Source of the DNA: Escarpia spicata
Lineage: Eukaryota; Annelida; Polychaeta; Sabellida; Siboglinidae
Direction of reading: 5' to 3'
Assembly: GCA_963995525.1 (NCBI GenBank)
Contig: OZ023206.1
Coordinates: 65,977,304 to 66,041,303 of the forward strand
DNA: 64,000 bases
A model generated the notes under the pieces. It was given only the letters and a program-made list of their open reading frames with translations, searched no databases and had not been told where the DNA came from. This document shows positions 1 through 7,104 of this stretch, piece after piece. The number at the start of each line of letters is the position of its first letter. The first letter of the stretch is position 1. A program made the translations under genes and the position numbers.

Positions 1-138
1 CTCGACGGCCTATTGAAAGGGCCGGCGTCGAAGAGGCGGATGAAAAAAGTGCCGCCTATAAAGAAGCCGCGTCGAACGGCGACGACCGTCAGTAGACGGA
101 AGAGAGGGCGTCGATCGGTCGATATATTCGACGCGTAA
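1..138 (+). CDS. C-terminal end of a basic protein, partial (putative virion protein)
   Basis: An open frame enters from the left edge in frame 1 and stops at 136-138. The visible 45 residues are extremely rich in Lys and Arg (clusters such as KRRMKK and RRKRGRR) and end in the acidic/hydrophobic tail DIFDA. The stop lies only 2 bases before the ATG of the capsid gene, so the two are packed as in a viral late region. Basic proteins next to the capsid gene in large DNA viruses are often core or minor virion proteins; that role is inference here. The N-terminus is outside the window, and no domain can be named from this tail alone. Confidence 0.5.
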   Translation, partial: LDGLLKGPASKRRMKKVPPIKKPRRTATTVSRRKRGRRSVDIFDA

Positions 139-140
139 CG

Positions 141-1445
141 ATGGCGTTCGTAAATACAGCGTGCGAGGGCGTGAAGGCCGAACTGGACCTGTTCACCGAA
201 CCGATGACGCAGAAGAGCATCGAGAGCAGTCAGTGGACCGTCTACCAACCGCTGACGGCTCTCGACGCCGGCGGTCCTATCGAGTTCCTCATTCCGGGGT
301 CGGGTAACGACTACACGGACCTGGCGAGTCTTCAAACGTACGTCCGCTTCAAAATGGTTCAGGGGGATGGTAACGATCTGGCGGCCGGCGCCACCGTGGC
401 GCCGGTCAACAATTTCCTCCATTCGATGTTCAGTCAAATCGACGTGTCGCTGAACGGTACGCTCGTGACGCCGTCGACCAATACGTACGCGTACCGGGCC
501 TACATCGAGACCCTGCTGAGTTACGGTAGCGACGCAAAACGATCGCATCTCACGGGGTCGTTGTGGTACAAAGACAGCGCCGGACACATGACCGCGCGCG
601 GGGACGACAACACCGGGTTCGTAGCGCGGCGCGACCTGACGGCGGCCAGCGCCGAGGTGGAGATGATGGGACACCTGCACGTCGACGCGTTTATGCTAAA
701 CCGCCTCATACCGAGCGGCATCGACACGAAAATACGCATGGTCCACTCGAAGGACGCCTTCGCGCTCATGGGCCCTGCTGCCGCGCCGGGGTGGCGTATC
801 GTGATACGCTCGATTTGCCTGTACGTCCGAAAAGTGAAGTTGAACCCGGAAGTCCAGCTGGGTCATATCAAAGCGTGGACTTTGGGAACAGCTAAGTTTC
901 CGATGCGCCGCGTCGACTGCAAGTCGTTCTCGATAACCGCGGGTACGCTATCGCACACGCACGAGAACCTGTACATGGGTGCGATTCCGAAACGCATAAT
1001 CCTGATGATGATCGACAACGCCGCCTACAACGGAGACTACACTAGAAATCCGTTGAACGCGCAGCACAACGACATAAACTTCCTCGCGCTCATCGTCGAC
1101 GGACGTCAGGTGCCGAGCAAGCCGCTGCAGCCGGACTTCCCACACCACCGGTGCATACGAAGCTACATGAATCTCTTCGAGGCCACCGGAAAGGCGGGCG
1201 AGGACGAGGGGAACGACATATCGCGCTCGGACTTAGAAGCCGGCTACACCGTCTTCGCTTTCGACCTGACCCCCGACTGTTGCGACGGGGACCATTTCAA
1301 CGTCGTGCGTCAGGGGACCGTGGGCGCTGAAATGCAGTTCACGACGCCGCTAGCCCGACCGATGAACGTCATCGTGTATGCAGAATTCGAGACGGTGATG
1401 GAGATCGATCGGACCCGGAACGTCCTGTACGACTGTACGTCGTAA
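141..1445 (+). CDS. Polinton/Maverick major capsid protein (hexon-like, double jelly roll)
   Basis: This 434-residue protein resembles the family often annotated in animals as 'uncharacterized protein F54H12.2-like', which corresponds to the Polinton/adintovirus major capsid protein. Recognisable family stretches are GPIEFLIPGSGNDYTDL (residues about 49-65), VNNFLHSMFSQIDVSLNG (about 89-106), STNTYAYRAYIETLLSYG, LYVRKVKLNPEVQLGH, the EGNDISRSD turn and the C-terminal VIVYAEFETVMEIDRTRNVLYD. The frame is intact and full length. ATG at 141 follows the preceding stop by two bases. The stop overlaps the next start as TAATG (1443-1447), so the mRNA must be spliced or reinitiate to serve both genes. 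It would form the trimeric capsomers of an icosahedral particle. Identification is by recalled family resemblance; no search was run. Confidence 0.88.
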   Translation: MAFVNTACEGVKAELDLFTEPMTQKSIESSQWTVYQPLTALDAGGPIEFLIPGSGNDYTDLASLQTYVRFKMVQGDGNDLAAGATVAPVNNFLHSMFSQIDVSLNGTLVTPSTNTYAYRAYIETLLSYGSDAKRSHLTGSLWYKDSAGHMTARGDDNTGFVARRDLTAASAEVEMMGHLHVDAFMLNRLIPSGIDTKIRMVHSKDAFALMGPAAAPGWRIVIRSICLYVRKVKLNPEVQLGHIKAWTLGTAKFPMRRVDCKSFSITAGTLSHTHENLYMGAIPKRIILMMIDNAAYNGDYTRNPLNAQHNDINFLALIVDGRQVPSKPLQPDFPHHRCIRSYMNLFEATGKAGEDEGNDISRSDLEAGYTVFAFDLTPDCCDGDHFNVVRQGTVGAEMQFTTPLARPMNVIVYAEFETVMEIDRTRNVLYDCTS

Positions 1446-1903
1446 TGGATACGTTCCAACTGATGCGTCGCCTGGAACGCGACGCGTACGCTAAACGCAT
1501 CGTCGTCGGCGTCGTGCCTAAAGACGCGCTACTTACCACTGCCGCCGCCGCCGCCACTTACCCGATGGCCTTCGTGTGCAATACCGACGACGGCGGCGAA
1601 CCGGGGGATCACTGGGTGGCCGTCTACGTCGATCGGCGAGGCGTCGGCGAGTACTTCGATTCGTACGGTCTGCCGCCGCTGCACGCCGACCTCCGCGCCT
1701 TCCTGCACCGACACTGCGGCGACGCGTGGACGTACAACGACAAGCGATTGCAGAGCGTCGTCTCTAACGTGTGCGGACAATATTGCGTCGCCTACCTACT
1801 CCTCCGATGTCGCGCCATGCCGTTGACGTCGTTCCAGAACCTATTCGGCACCAATCGGGTGGACAATGACCGTCTCGTATTCGATTGGCTAAGGCCACAT
1901 TAA
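1445..1903 (+). CDS. Adenain-like cysteine maturation protease
   Basis: The 152-residue protein has the arrangement of adenovirus-type (C5, Ulp1-like fold) proteases. His56 lies in GDHWVAVY, an acidic residue (Asp72) in EYFDSYG, Gln103 seven residues before Cys110 in the segment QSVVSNVCG, and hydrophobic AYLLLR follows. The Gln-x6-Cys-Gly spacing and the His-Asp-Cys order are those of the catalytic set, so all key residues are present. In the family it cleaves capsid and core precursors during virion maturation. Its ATG overlaps the capsid stop, and an AATAAA lies 24 bases after its stop, which suggests it is the last gene of this late block. The frame is intact. Confidence 0.87.
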   Translation: MDTFQLMRRLERDAYAKRIVVGVVPKDALLTTAAAAATYPMAFVCNTDDGGEPGDHWVAVYVDRRGVGEYFDSYGLPPLHADLRAFLHRHCGDAWTYNDKRLQSVVSNVCGQYCVAYLLLRCRAMPLTSFQNLFGTNRVDNDRLVFDWLRPH

Positions 1904-1926
1904 CGCTTCGCTTTTACGTGTATAGT

Positions 1927-1965
1927 AATAAAATACCGATGAAATGTACGCAATTGTGTTTTATT
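1927..1965. terminator. Back-to-back polyadenylation signals between convergent genes
   Basis: AATAAA on the + strand at 1927-1932 serves the capsid/protease block. AATAAA on the - strand (TTTATT at 1960-1965) lies 75 bases past the stop of the polymerase-exonuclease gene. The convergent 3' ends are 136 bases apart (stops at 1903 and 2040), which is typical viral compactness. It also indicates that the short polymerase gene has its own normal 3' end. Confidence 0.65.
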
Positions 1966-2039
1966 ACCCTACCTACATACATACATACAGAACCCTACCC
2001 CTAGGCGGCCCCCACCCTAGTCGAGTTAGACGAGTCGTG

Positions 2040-3914
2040 TTAGACGAGTATCGGTGCCGTGGTGACACCGTCGTCGAGCACGCGGCGTTTAGCGTAGAAA
2101 TAGCTCAACGCCGCGCGCTCTTGAACGTACGTCAACACGGACGAGTTTTTCACCTGGAAGCCGCGGTTCCAACCGATATATTCGTACGGAAAGTACCCCT
2201 TCGTCGCCGCGCAGCCGTACGCTTTCAGATAGCGCTCGTAGCTGACACCGGGCGCGAGGTAATTAGTTATGTCGAGAAATGTCAACGTCGACGTCGTCAG
2301 GCACATGTAATTGTTCTGTCGTTTAATGGTGAACGCCGACGATGTGTGCTGCGCGTCGTCGGTTATGAGCAGGAGGGTCAAGTACTTTTTGACGACATTC
2401 AAATCGTACTTACGGCTGTTGAAGCCCAGTACGGGCATTTGACGAAGGTGCGTCCACAGGCGGTCGGCGAGTGCGGCGTACGGTGACGCATCGTTGTCGT
2501 CGTCGCGTCGTCGCCGCCAGTCGTCGTCGAGCGCTTCGAGAGCCTCGAAGACCGCGTCATAGCGGGGGCGTAGTGCCGCGCACGCCGCTGCGCTCACGGC
2601 TTCCAGGTCATCGATGAGGCGGCGCGCTAGTTCGGCCGAATCACCGTTCGTGACGTAACAGCGCGCCGCTTCGTGTCCGGGCACGTTCGACGCGACGCTC
2701 ACGCTGAGCAGTTCGTGTCGCGCTAGCCACCGACATTTGTCGGTATCCGGCGGCAGATCGTTGGCGGCAAAATAACATTCAAAATCGAATGTCGCGCGGT
2801 ACTGATAGTAGCGCAGATCGTCGTCGCCGACGTCGATACCTTCGTCGTCGAGCCGCTGAAATACGGACGGCGTCGGTCTGTAGACGCCGCCGGGGAACAC
2901 GTCACGAACACTGCCTTCGCACGTCGCTTCGTGACGTCGTAACGTCGACGGGTACCGCCAGAGGGAGTTGCCGCATTTCGAGCACTTGTACGTTTTCGCG
3001 TACGCGCGCAGGTCTACTATGTACGAGAAGTGCTTCTCGTACAAGTTGCCGTTCAGGGTCGTGGGGTGCATTTCGATCGACCGACGGACTAGTTCGGCGG
3101 CGCCAGCCGCCGTCATTCGATAGACGGCGATGTTGATTCCGAAAACCGTCTCCTCGCGTTCCAGTTCGTTCAGGCGCACGCCGTTCGTCGTCGTCGTGCC
3201 GTAGCGCGCGCGCAGTTGTTTAGCGACTCGCGTTAAACGGGTCGTATTTATTTTGGGGCCGTTCCGCGTTCCGCGACCGCCGATGCACCGGAAGAGGCAT
3301 AGATGATCGTCGTAGGGCGTGCCTCGACGATCGTTCGTCAACGTCACGACGTGCCTATTGTTGCGCACGTAGGCGGGGAGCGCGGTGCCCACGCACCCGA
3401 TAGGATGGTTTAGGATGGCGTTCACGAAATAGGTGGCGTTCGTTACGAGCTCGACCACCCACCCCGATTCGGGACGCTGGGCGATGACGTACTGTAGTAC
3501 GTCGGTCGTGCGCACGACGTCGAGGAATCGTTCGAAAGAACGGCTATCGGTAACGAGGGCGGGCGTTTTGAGAAGGCGACCGCAGCAGTTACAGGACGAG
3601 TGAAAATAGCGGTAACGACCCGACACCTTGTGGCGTAACACGAAATCATAGCTTACGTTTATTTTAAACGCAATCTTTTGTTCGCGAAACTTAACCCTCA
3701 GACGCGGTTCGAGCACCCGCGTACTCGTACAGGCGGACATGCGATAGTTGTAGCGGGACTGCACGACACAGAGCGCTACCGACGTCTCTATGCTACGTCG
3801 ATGCTCGTCCACGACGCGTTGAAGAGCGTCGGATGATGGTGGTGGTGGTGGATTGGAATCATCGGGAGGTGGCGACACCTGACGACCGCACCGTTCCCTC
3901 AGGTGCCGTAGCAT
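2040..3914 (-). CDS. Protein-primed family B DNA polymerase gene lacking the polymerase core (fingers + exonuclease only)
   Basis: The 624-residue frame matches the N-terminal half of Polinton PolB. It has a Cys/His finger near residues 309-330 (KCSKCG...RRHEATC), ExoI motif DFECYF (Asp about 377), ExoII motif GFNSRKYD (about 497-504) and an ExoIII-region FLDITNYL (about 547-554) followed by YLKAYG. After FPYEY the sequence runs only about 50 residues to the stop. The palm motifs of PolB (SLYPS-like, K-x3-NS/YG-like, DTD-like) are absent here and nowhere else in the window. The last 20 or so residues look like the usual C-terminal tail of the family, so the likely event is one internal, frame-preserving deletion. 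A polyA signal follows. The product could at most be an exonuclease. Whether the loss is real biology, decay or assembly collapse is open. The frame continues upstream across a frameshift (next entry). Confidence 0.8.
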   Translation of the reverse strand: MLRHLRERCGRQVSPPPDDSNPPPPPSSDALQRVVDEHRRSIETSVALCVVQSRYNYRMSACTSTRVLEPRLRVKFREQKIAFKINVSYDFVLRHKVSGRYRYFHSSCNCCGRLLKTPALVTDSRSFERFLDVVRTTDVLQYVIAQRPESGWVVELVTNATYFVNAILNHPIGCVGTALPAYVRNNRHVVTLTNDRRGTPYDDHLCLFRCIGGRGTRNGPKINTTRLTRVAKQLRARYGTTTTNGVRLNELEREETVFGINIAVYRMTAAGAAELVRRSIEMHPTTLNGNLYEKHFSYIVDLRAYAKTYKCSKCGNSLWRYPSTLRRHEATCEGSVRDVFPGGVYRPTPSVFQRLDDEGIDVGDDDLRYYQYRATFDFECYFAANDLPPDTDKCRWLARHELLSVSVASNVPGHEAARCYVTNGDSAELARRLIDDLEAVSAAACAALRPRYDAVFEALEALDDDWRRRRDDDNDASPYAALADRLWTHLRQMPVLGFNSRKYDLNVVKKYLTLLLITDDAQHTSSAFTIKRQNNYMCLTTSTLTFLDITNYLAPGVSYERYLKAYGCAATKGYFPYEYIGWNRGFQVKNSSVLTYVQERAALSYFYAKRRVLDDGVTTAPILV

Positions 3915-4074
3915 AGCGGCGCGCGTACTGTACGTTGCGCCGCATTTCGGACACTCGTCGCTTTACGCATAGCGCGTTATCGCCGCATCGTTTCGAACTC
4001 TTCGCGTGTCGTTCTAACGTCGACTGTTTCGCGAAATAAGTACCGCATTTCGGACATTGCCACCTAGTAGGCGG
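3915..4074 (-). pseudogene. N-terminal zinc-finger part of the PolB gene, separated by a frameshift
   Basis: From the ATG at 4074 (35-45 bases below a TATA box) the frame encodes a C2HC finger (WQCPKC...LERHAKSSKRC) and then runs on in a frame overlapping the polymerase. A second finger (ECPKCG...LRHLRERC) is encoded in the polymerase frame just upstream of its first Met at 3914, and that frame is closed by a TAA about 45 bases further up. Finger 1 and finger 2 are therefore in different frames, separated by a one-base shift near 3960. Tandem fingers at the polymerase N-terminus suggest they were once one reading frame. A sequencing error, a real frameshift mutation or a tiny intron are all possible. 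Confidence 0.6.
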
Positions 4075-4110
4075 CATACTTTTTTGTGCTGCTACTTTTT
4101 CGAGCACCCC

Positions 4111-4118
4111 TATTTATA
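4111..4118 (-). promoter_or_regulatory. TATA box of the PolB gene
   Basis: TATAAATA on the - strand lies 37-44 bases upstream of the ATG at 4074, a spacing that would give a very short leader. It is the only good TATA motif upstream of the gene. Confidence 0.55.
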
Positions 4119-4127
4119 ACAGAGGTA

Positions 4128-4430
4128 CTGTGGTGGTGGTGGTGGTGGTACGGACATGCGCAGTGTTTTGTTAAGTAACGTGGGGGTGGCGGTTTTGTTA
4201 AGTAACGATGCGCGGTGTTGTTGCGGTGGTGGTACGGACATGCGCAGTGTTGTGGTGGTGGTGGTTGCTTTCGAACACTTAGTGTTAAGTAATGTGTGTG
4301 TGTGTGTTTTGTTAAATAACTCGGAAACGGAACGTACATTTTCAACGTTTTATTAAGAGTATCGTACAACGTAAAGCGATTTTTTGTTATTAAAAGCAAA
4401 TCAGCAGAATAAGCAGTAATGTTCATTCAG
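4128..4430. repeat. GGT/GTG-rich intergenic repeats
   Basis: The spacer between the polymerase promoter and the next minus-strand gene is built of GTG/GGT runs and two or three copies of a unit containing GGTACGGACATGCGCAGTG and TTTTGTTAAGTAAC. Translated on the - strand this gives only His/Tyr/Pro-rich low complexity. No gene is supported here. A minus-strand TTTATT (4348-4353) and an AT-rich stretch precede the next coding segment. Confidence 0.6.
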
Positions 4431-4431
4431 A

Positions 4432-5037
4432 TTAAAGGCCGCTTCTGCACTGGATGTACACGTGCACTGCCGATTCCAGTCGAGCGCGGTTGACGAAGTC
4501 GCGCCAATCCGTGCCAAGTAGCCAATCCGACACGAACTGGACCAAATACAGTTCCCCCGCACGCCCCGGTTGCTGTCCGTGCGCCTTAACGTGTAGTAGC
4601 TGCACGAGACGTACGAAGGTCGGTATCAGCGATCGATGTAGACACGTTTCCAACACGGCGTTGAAGTGATGCGTGACGAAGTCGGCTACGTTGTCGTAGC
4701 GCTGTGCGTACACACGAGTAGGCCGACCCGCGCGATAGCCGACCATATGCACATACGGACAGCCTTCATTGACCTCGCAAGCACCGCATCGATCACGCGC
4801 CATCTCCAGTATCATCTCACCGAGGTGTTCGGCGAGAAGGGACATCGCGTGTCGTTCATATTGACAAGCCAACTGACCCCGCCCCGTCTCGACGACGTGT
4901 CGTTGTATCACTTCCGACGGTGATGGATTCCAACAACACGACGGCACGATCTGGTGCAGACTTTCGTAAGCCGGCGGCGCACCAAGCGCCTCCTCGATGA
5001 TAGCATCCAACGCGTTATCGACGACGCCCGCGCATCC
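4432..5037 (-). CDS. Last exon of a minus-strand Polinton gene, unknown function
   Basis: The open frame runs from a good 3' splice site (pyrimidine-rich CTTTGTGCTGTAG, AG at 5038-5039) to a stop at 4432, about 201 codons. There is no convincing ATG at its beginning, which supports an internal or last exon. The protein has a Cys cluster (CGACEVNEGCPYVH) that could bind zinc, and a helical C-terminal half rich in Leu, His and Arg (LETCLHRSLIPTFVRLVQLLHVKAH). I do not recognise the family. It is the downstream end of the unit that begins with the RPA-like segment, separated from it by several short exons. It may be the C-terminal part of the same protein or a separate cistron. Confidence 0.5.
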   Translation of the reverse strand, partial: GCAGVVDNALDAIIEEALGAPPAYESLHQIVPSCCWNPSPSEVIQRHVVETGRGQLACQYERHAMSLLAEHLGEMILEMARDRCGACEVNEGCPYVHMVGYRAGRPTRVYAQRYDNVADFVTHHFNAVLETCLHRSLIPTFVRLVQLLHVKAHGQQPGRAGELYLVQFVSDWLLGTDWRDFVNRARLESAVHVYIQCRSGL

Positions 5038-5093
5038 CTACAGCACAAAGCATGTCCTAGCGTCAGCAAGGCGCCTACAAACATACATTATAA

Positions 5094-5231
5094 TTACTCT
5101 TCCCAGTCCCACGGCGATCGTGCGCACGACCGTAACGCGTGCGCATACTTTGCACGCGCATCATCGTCGTACTTCAGTAGTAGTCTCTCGAACGCAGCAT
5201 CCTCAGTGGTACGTTCAAGCCGCTGTGCTCT
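5094..5231 (-). CDS. Candidate short exon (coiled-coil-like)
   Basis: An open segment follows an acceptor TGTGTTTGTAG (AG at 5232-5233). It encodes a charged helical stretch (RAQRLERTTEDAAFERLLLKY...) ending WDWEE before a TAA. The TAA sits in GAGTAATTATAAT, which could be the start of a GTAATT donor or a branch-point region of the next intron. Exact donor and phase could not be settled by eye. Confidence 0.4.
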   Translation of the reverse strand, partial: RAQRLERTTEDAAFERLLLKYDDDARAKYAHALRSCARSPWDWEE

Positions 5232-5250
5232 CTACAAACACACATTATTA

Positions 5251-5421
5251 TTAGTCCGCCTCTTTTTCAGCAGTAACACGAGCCAGCAGCGCAGCATCTT
5301 TCGTCTCACTATCCGTCACTGTCCGGTCCAGCAGTGTTTGTACGAACAAGGCAACCTCCGCGTACCTTGCACGCATCCTTTCGTTATTCGCTAACATGTC
5401 CAGCAGTACGCGGCGCACCTC
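5251..5421 (-). CDS. Candidate short exon (helical, charged)
   Basis: This open segment of 57 codons begins at a very strong acceptor (TTTTGTTTTGTCTGTAG, AG at 5422-5423) and encodes EVRRVLLDMLANNERMRARY and a Leu/Thr/Glu-rich helix. It closes at a TAA inside GACTAATAATAAT, a sequence resembling an intron branch point. The stop is thus probably intronic, with the real donor a little upstream. Function unknown. Confidence 0.42.
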   Translation of the reverse strand, partial: EVRRVLLDMLANNERMRARYAEVALFVQTLLDRTVTDSETKDAALLARVTAEKEAD

Positions 5422-5496
5422 CTACAGACAAAACAAAATAAATGTCATGCTTTAAATAAGTTCGTAAGCTGAGCACCGTGCTATTATGTATCTCGA

Positions 5497-5628
5497 CTAG
5501 TAGGCGTTCATCGCTTCGTAAGCTGAACACCAGGCCATTATGTAATTGTCGGCTATCTCGGCTAGTAGGCGCGCAGCCTCGTCTCTTGTCGGTTTACGCG
5601 TCAGCAACGCTGCCACCAGCGGGGACTC
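5497..5628 (-). CDS. Candidate short exon with a local duplication behind it
   Basis: This segment of 43 codons opens at acceptor TTGTTTGTGTATAG (AG at 5629-5630). It encodes a hydrophobic/charged helix (ESPLVAALLTRKPTRDEAARL). The end of the segment (CTACTAG.CGAGATA...GCTTACGAA) is repeated imperfectly just downstream at 5465-5500, a roughly 50-base tandem duplication that may have created or disturbed the splice donor. Likely continues the RPA-like reading frame after a short intron. Confidence 0.4.
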   Translation of the reverse strand, partial: ESPLVAALLTRKPTRDEAARLLAEIADNYIMAWCSAYEAMNAY

Positions 5629-5655
5629 CTATACACAAACAACACAAGAAACCCA

Positions 5656-6065
5656 TTAGTAGTCGTCGTCGTCGTCGACGTATCTCTTCAGTGTGCGCAC
5701 CGTATAAGACGCCTCGCCTTGCCAGGTCGTCTTACGCACACTGAGCTCCACTTTCGTACTTGTTAACTCAAGTACAGTATCACGAAGCTCCTCCTCATTT
5801 AATTCCACCAAGTAATCAGCCCGGTACTCAACGAGCTTAGCCATTTGCGTGTCAAACAGCGTAAGCCAAAGCTCATCTTCTTCGTCATCGCCGTCTCGTA
5901 TCATCACACGCAGCGTAAAGAAATTTTTCACCACATCCTATTCACCGTGGGTTCGACATAGCATAATGCCATCTGTGGTTTTCTGATACAGCTTGCGCCG
6001 GCAATGGGAACATCCCCTATAAGTGCACTGGTCTTTGTAAGACACAGCCTCGATAAAGGCGGCGT
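5656..6065 (-). CDS. RPA70-like zinc ribbon + OB fold (ssDNA-binding, DBD-C type), interrupted by an in-frame TAG
   Basis: In one frame the segment encodes a zinc ribbon (QCTYRGCSHC...DGIMLCRTHGE) and then an OB-fold strand pattern: FFTLRVMIRDG, then ELWLTLFDTQMAKLV, then a helix, then VELSVRKTTWQ and YTVRTLKRY. This order (Cys-x4-Cys, later Cys-x2-His/Cys, then WLTLF and the A-L helix) is that of DNA-binding domain C of eukaryotic replication protein A large subunit. A single TAG at 5938-5940 separates ribbon and OB fold, so the copy is broken or the codon is bypassed. The segment starts at an acceptor (AG at 6066-6067) joined in phase with donor GGTGAGT at 6111-6117, giving a 51-base intron. 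RPA binds single-stranded DNA during replication; here it would serve the element's protein-primed replication. Domains A and B are not seen. Confidence 0.75.
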
Positions 6066-6125
6066 CTTAAGTTTATATACGCCGTTCTTAGCGCACGCCA
6101 GCTCCCTCACACTCACCAATGTAGC

Positions 6126-6380
6126 CTATGACGACGTTGCAGTGCTGCACTCTCTCTCAAGCGACGCGCGCCGAGTCGGTTGCTCCAAAGCCGCTTCATC
6201 AGCCCCACGTTTACGCCCGATCGGCGACGCTATAACCAACACGGGTCTCTTAGCAGCAGGCGTTGTCTCCGCTGCTGCTAACGGTTGCTGCTGCTGCTGA
6301 CTACCGCTCGCCTTAGACGCCTGCTTACGCATCGCCTTAAGCTTTTTCGCCGGTGTCGTCATCTCGATATTATCGGCCAT
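6126..6380 (-). CDS. First exon of the RPA-like gene: disordered, Gln/Ala/Lys-rich N-terminus
   Basis: ATG at about 6380 has a good context (AGAATGG). The frame encodes MADNIEMTTPAKKLKAMRKQ, a Gln run, an AETTPAAKRP stretch and a basic GRKRG patch that could be a nuclear localisation signal. It closes at a TAG at about 6126, nine bases before a strong donor (GGTGAGT), in a different frame from the residues that flow into the zinc ribbon. A further short intron or frameshift between them is implied. An upstream ATG at 6443 lies only 20 bases from the TATA box and is less likely to be used. Confidence 0.5.
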   Translation of the reverse strand: MADNIEMTTPAKKLKAMRKQASKASGSQQQQQPLAAAETTPAAKRPVLVIASPIGRKRGADEAALEQPTRRASLERECSTATSS

Positions 6381-6460
6381 TCTCGCGGTGGAAGGACGTC
6401 TGCTGCTGCTGTAATAAGTCAGACCACTTGCGTTATACCACATAGCAATTTTTCAACCGG

Positions 6461-6468
6461 TTTATATA
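6461..6468 (-). promoter_or_regulatory. TATA box of the minus-strand RPA-like unit
   Basis: TATATAAA on the - strand lies about 80 bases upstream of the preferred ATG (6380). With usual spacing transcription would start near 6430-6440, giving a leader of about 55 bases. Confidence 0.6.
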
Positions 6469-6474
6469 AGCAAC

Positions 6475-7100
6475 ATACGGCGCATGCGCGCTTAACACCT
6501 AACGCCCTAATCGACGGTTCTATTACAACATTTCACGCATGCGTTCTAACGCATAACTGCCTAGTATCCGATGTCTTTTGCTTTCGGAAAAAAATGAACG
6601 GTCATGTAGTGCGTTCGTTGACAAACGTTTATTTACAGCCAATTTTAATAAAATAATAACACTACACAATTCCCTACTCTCCACTGATCCTACACAACGC
6701 TTAAATTCATACTTTTAACGATTCGGTTAGGTTTTGGAAAGAGCATTGTTCTCTCTTCGCATTCCGATCACGATAAGCTATCGCACCCATTAGCGTCACG
6801 CGCGCCGCAGCTGGTTTGCGTCACCATTCGGTTTCTAATTATTGCCAAGAAAAAAATCTACGTTCACGTTAGTGCGTTCGTTGTCAAATGTGACTTTCAC
6901 ATCGAATTTCTCTATTATTAATACTCCACAATATGCCTGATCCCTAACTAAGCGTATACAACGCTTCATTTTATGCATTTAAACGTTCGTTTATTGCTAT
7001 TTTGATCTCTTTGCCTTCGATGTTTTACGTCACTTTCGCGCATGCGCACTTAACGCATAACTGACTTTAGAAAATAATGCAACGGTCTTTGCTCATTTTC
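6475..7100. promoter_or_regulatory. Bidirectional intergenic region with repeated GCATGCGC...TTAACGCATAACTG motifs
   Basis: This region separates the divergent RPA-like unit and the acidic-protein gene. The motif (C)GCATGCG(C/T)..(C)TTAAC(GCATAACTG) occurs at about 6481, 6536 and 7039. A second motif (TAGTGCGTTCGTTG.CAAA) occurs at about 6606 and 6871. A CRE-like TTACGTCA lies at about 7025. No reading frame is supported. The paired motifs suggest shared control of the two divergent genes. Confidence 0.45.
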
Positions 7101-7104
7101 GATC

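Noticed and set aside
4064..4426. Minus-strand frame with His/Tyr/Pro-rich sequence
   Set aside because: Low-complexity translation of GGT/GTG repeats overlapping the polymerase promoter; no domain.
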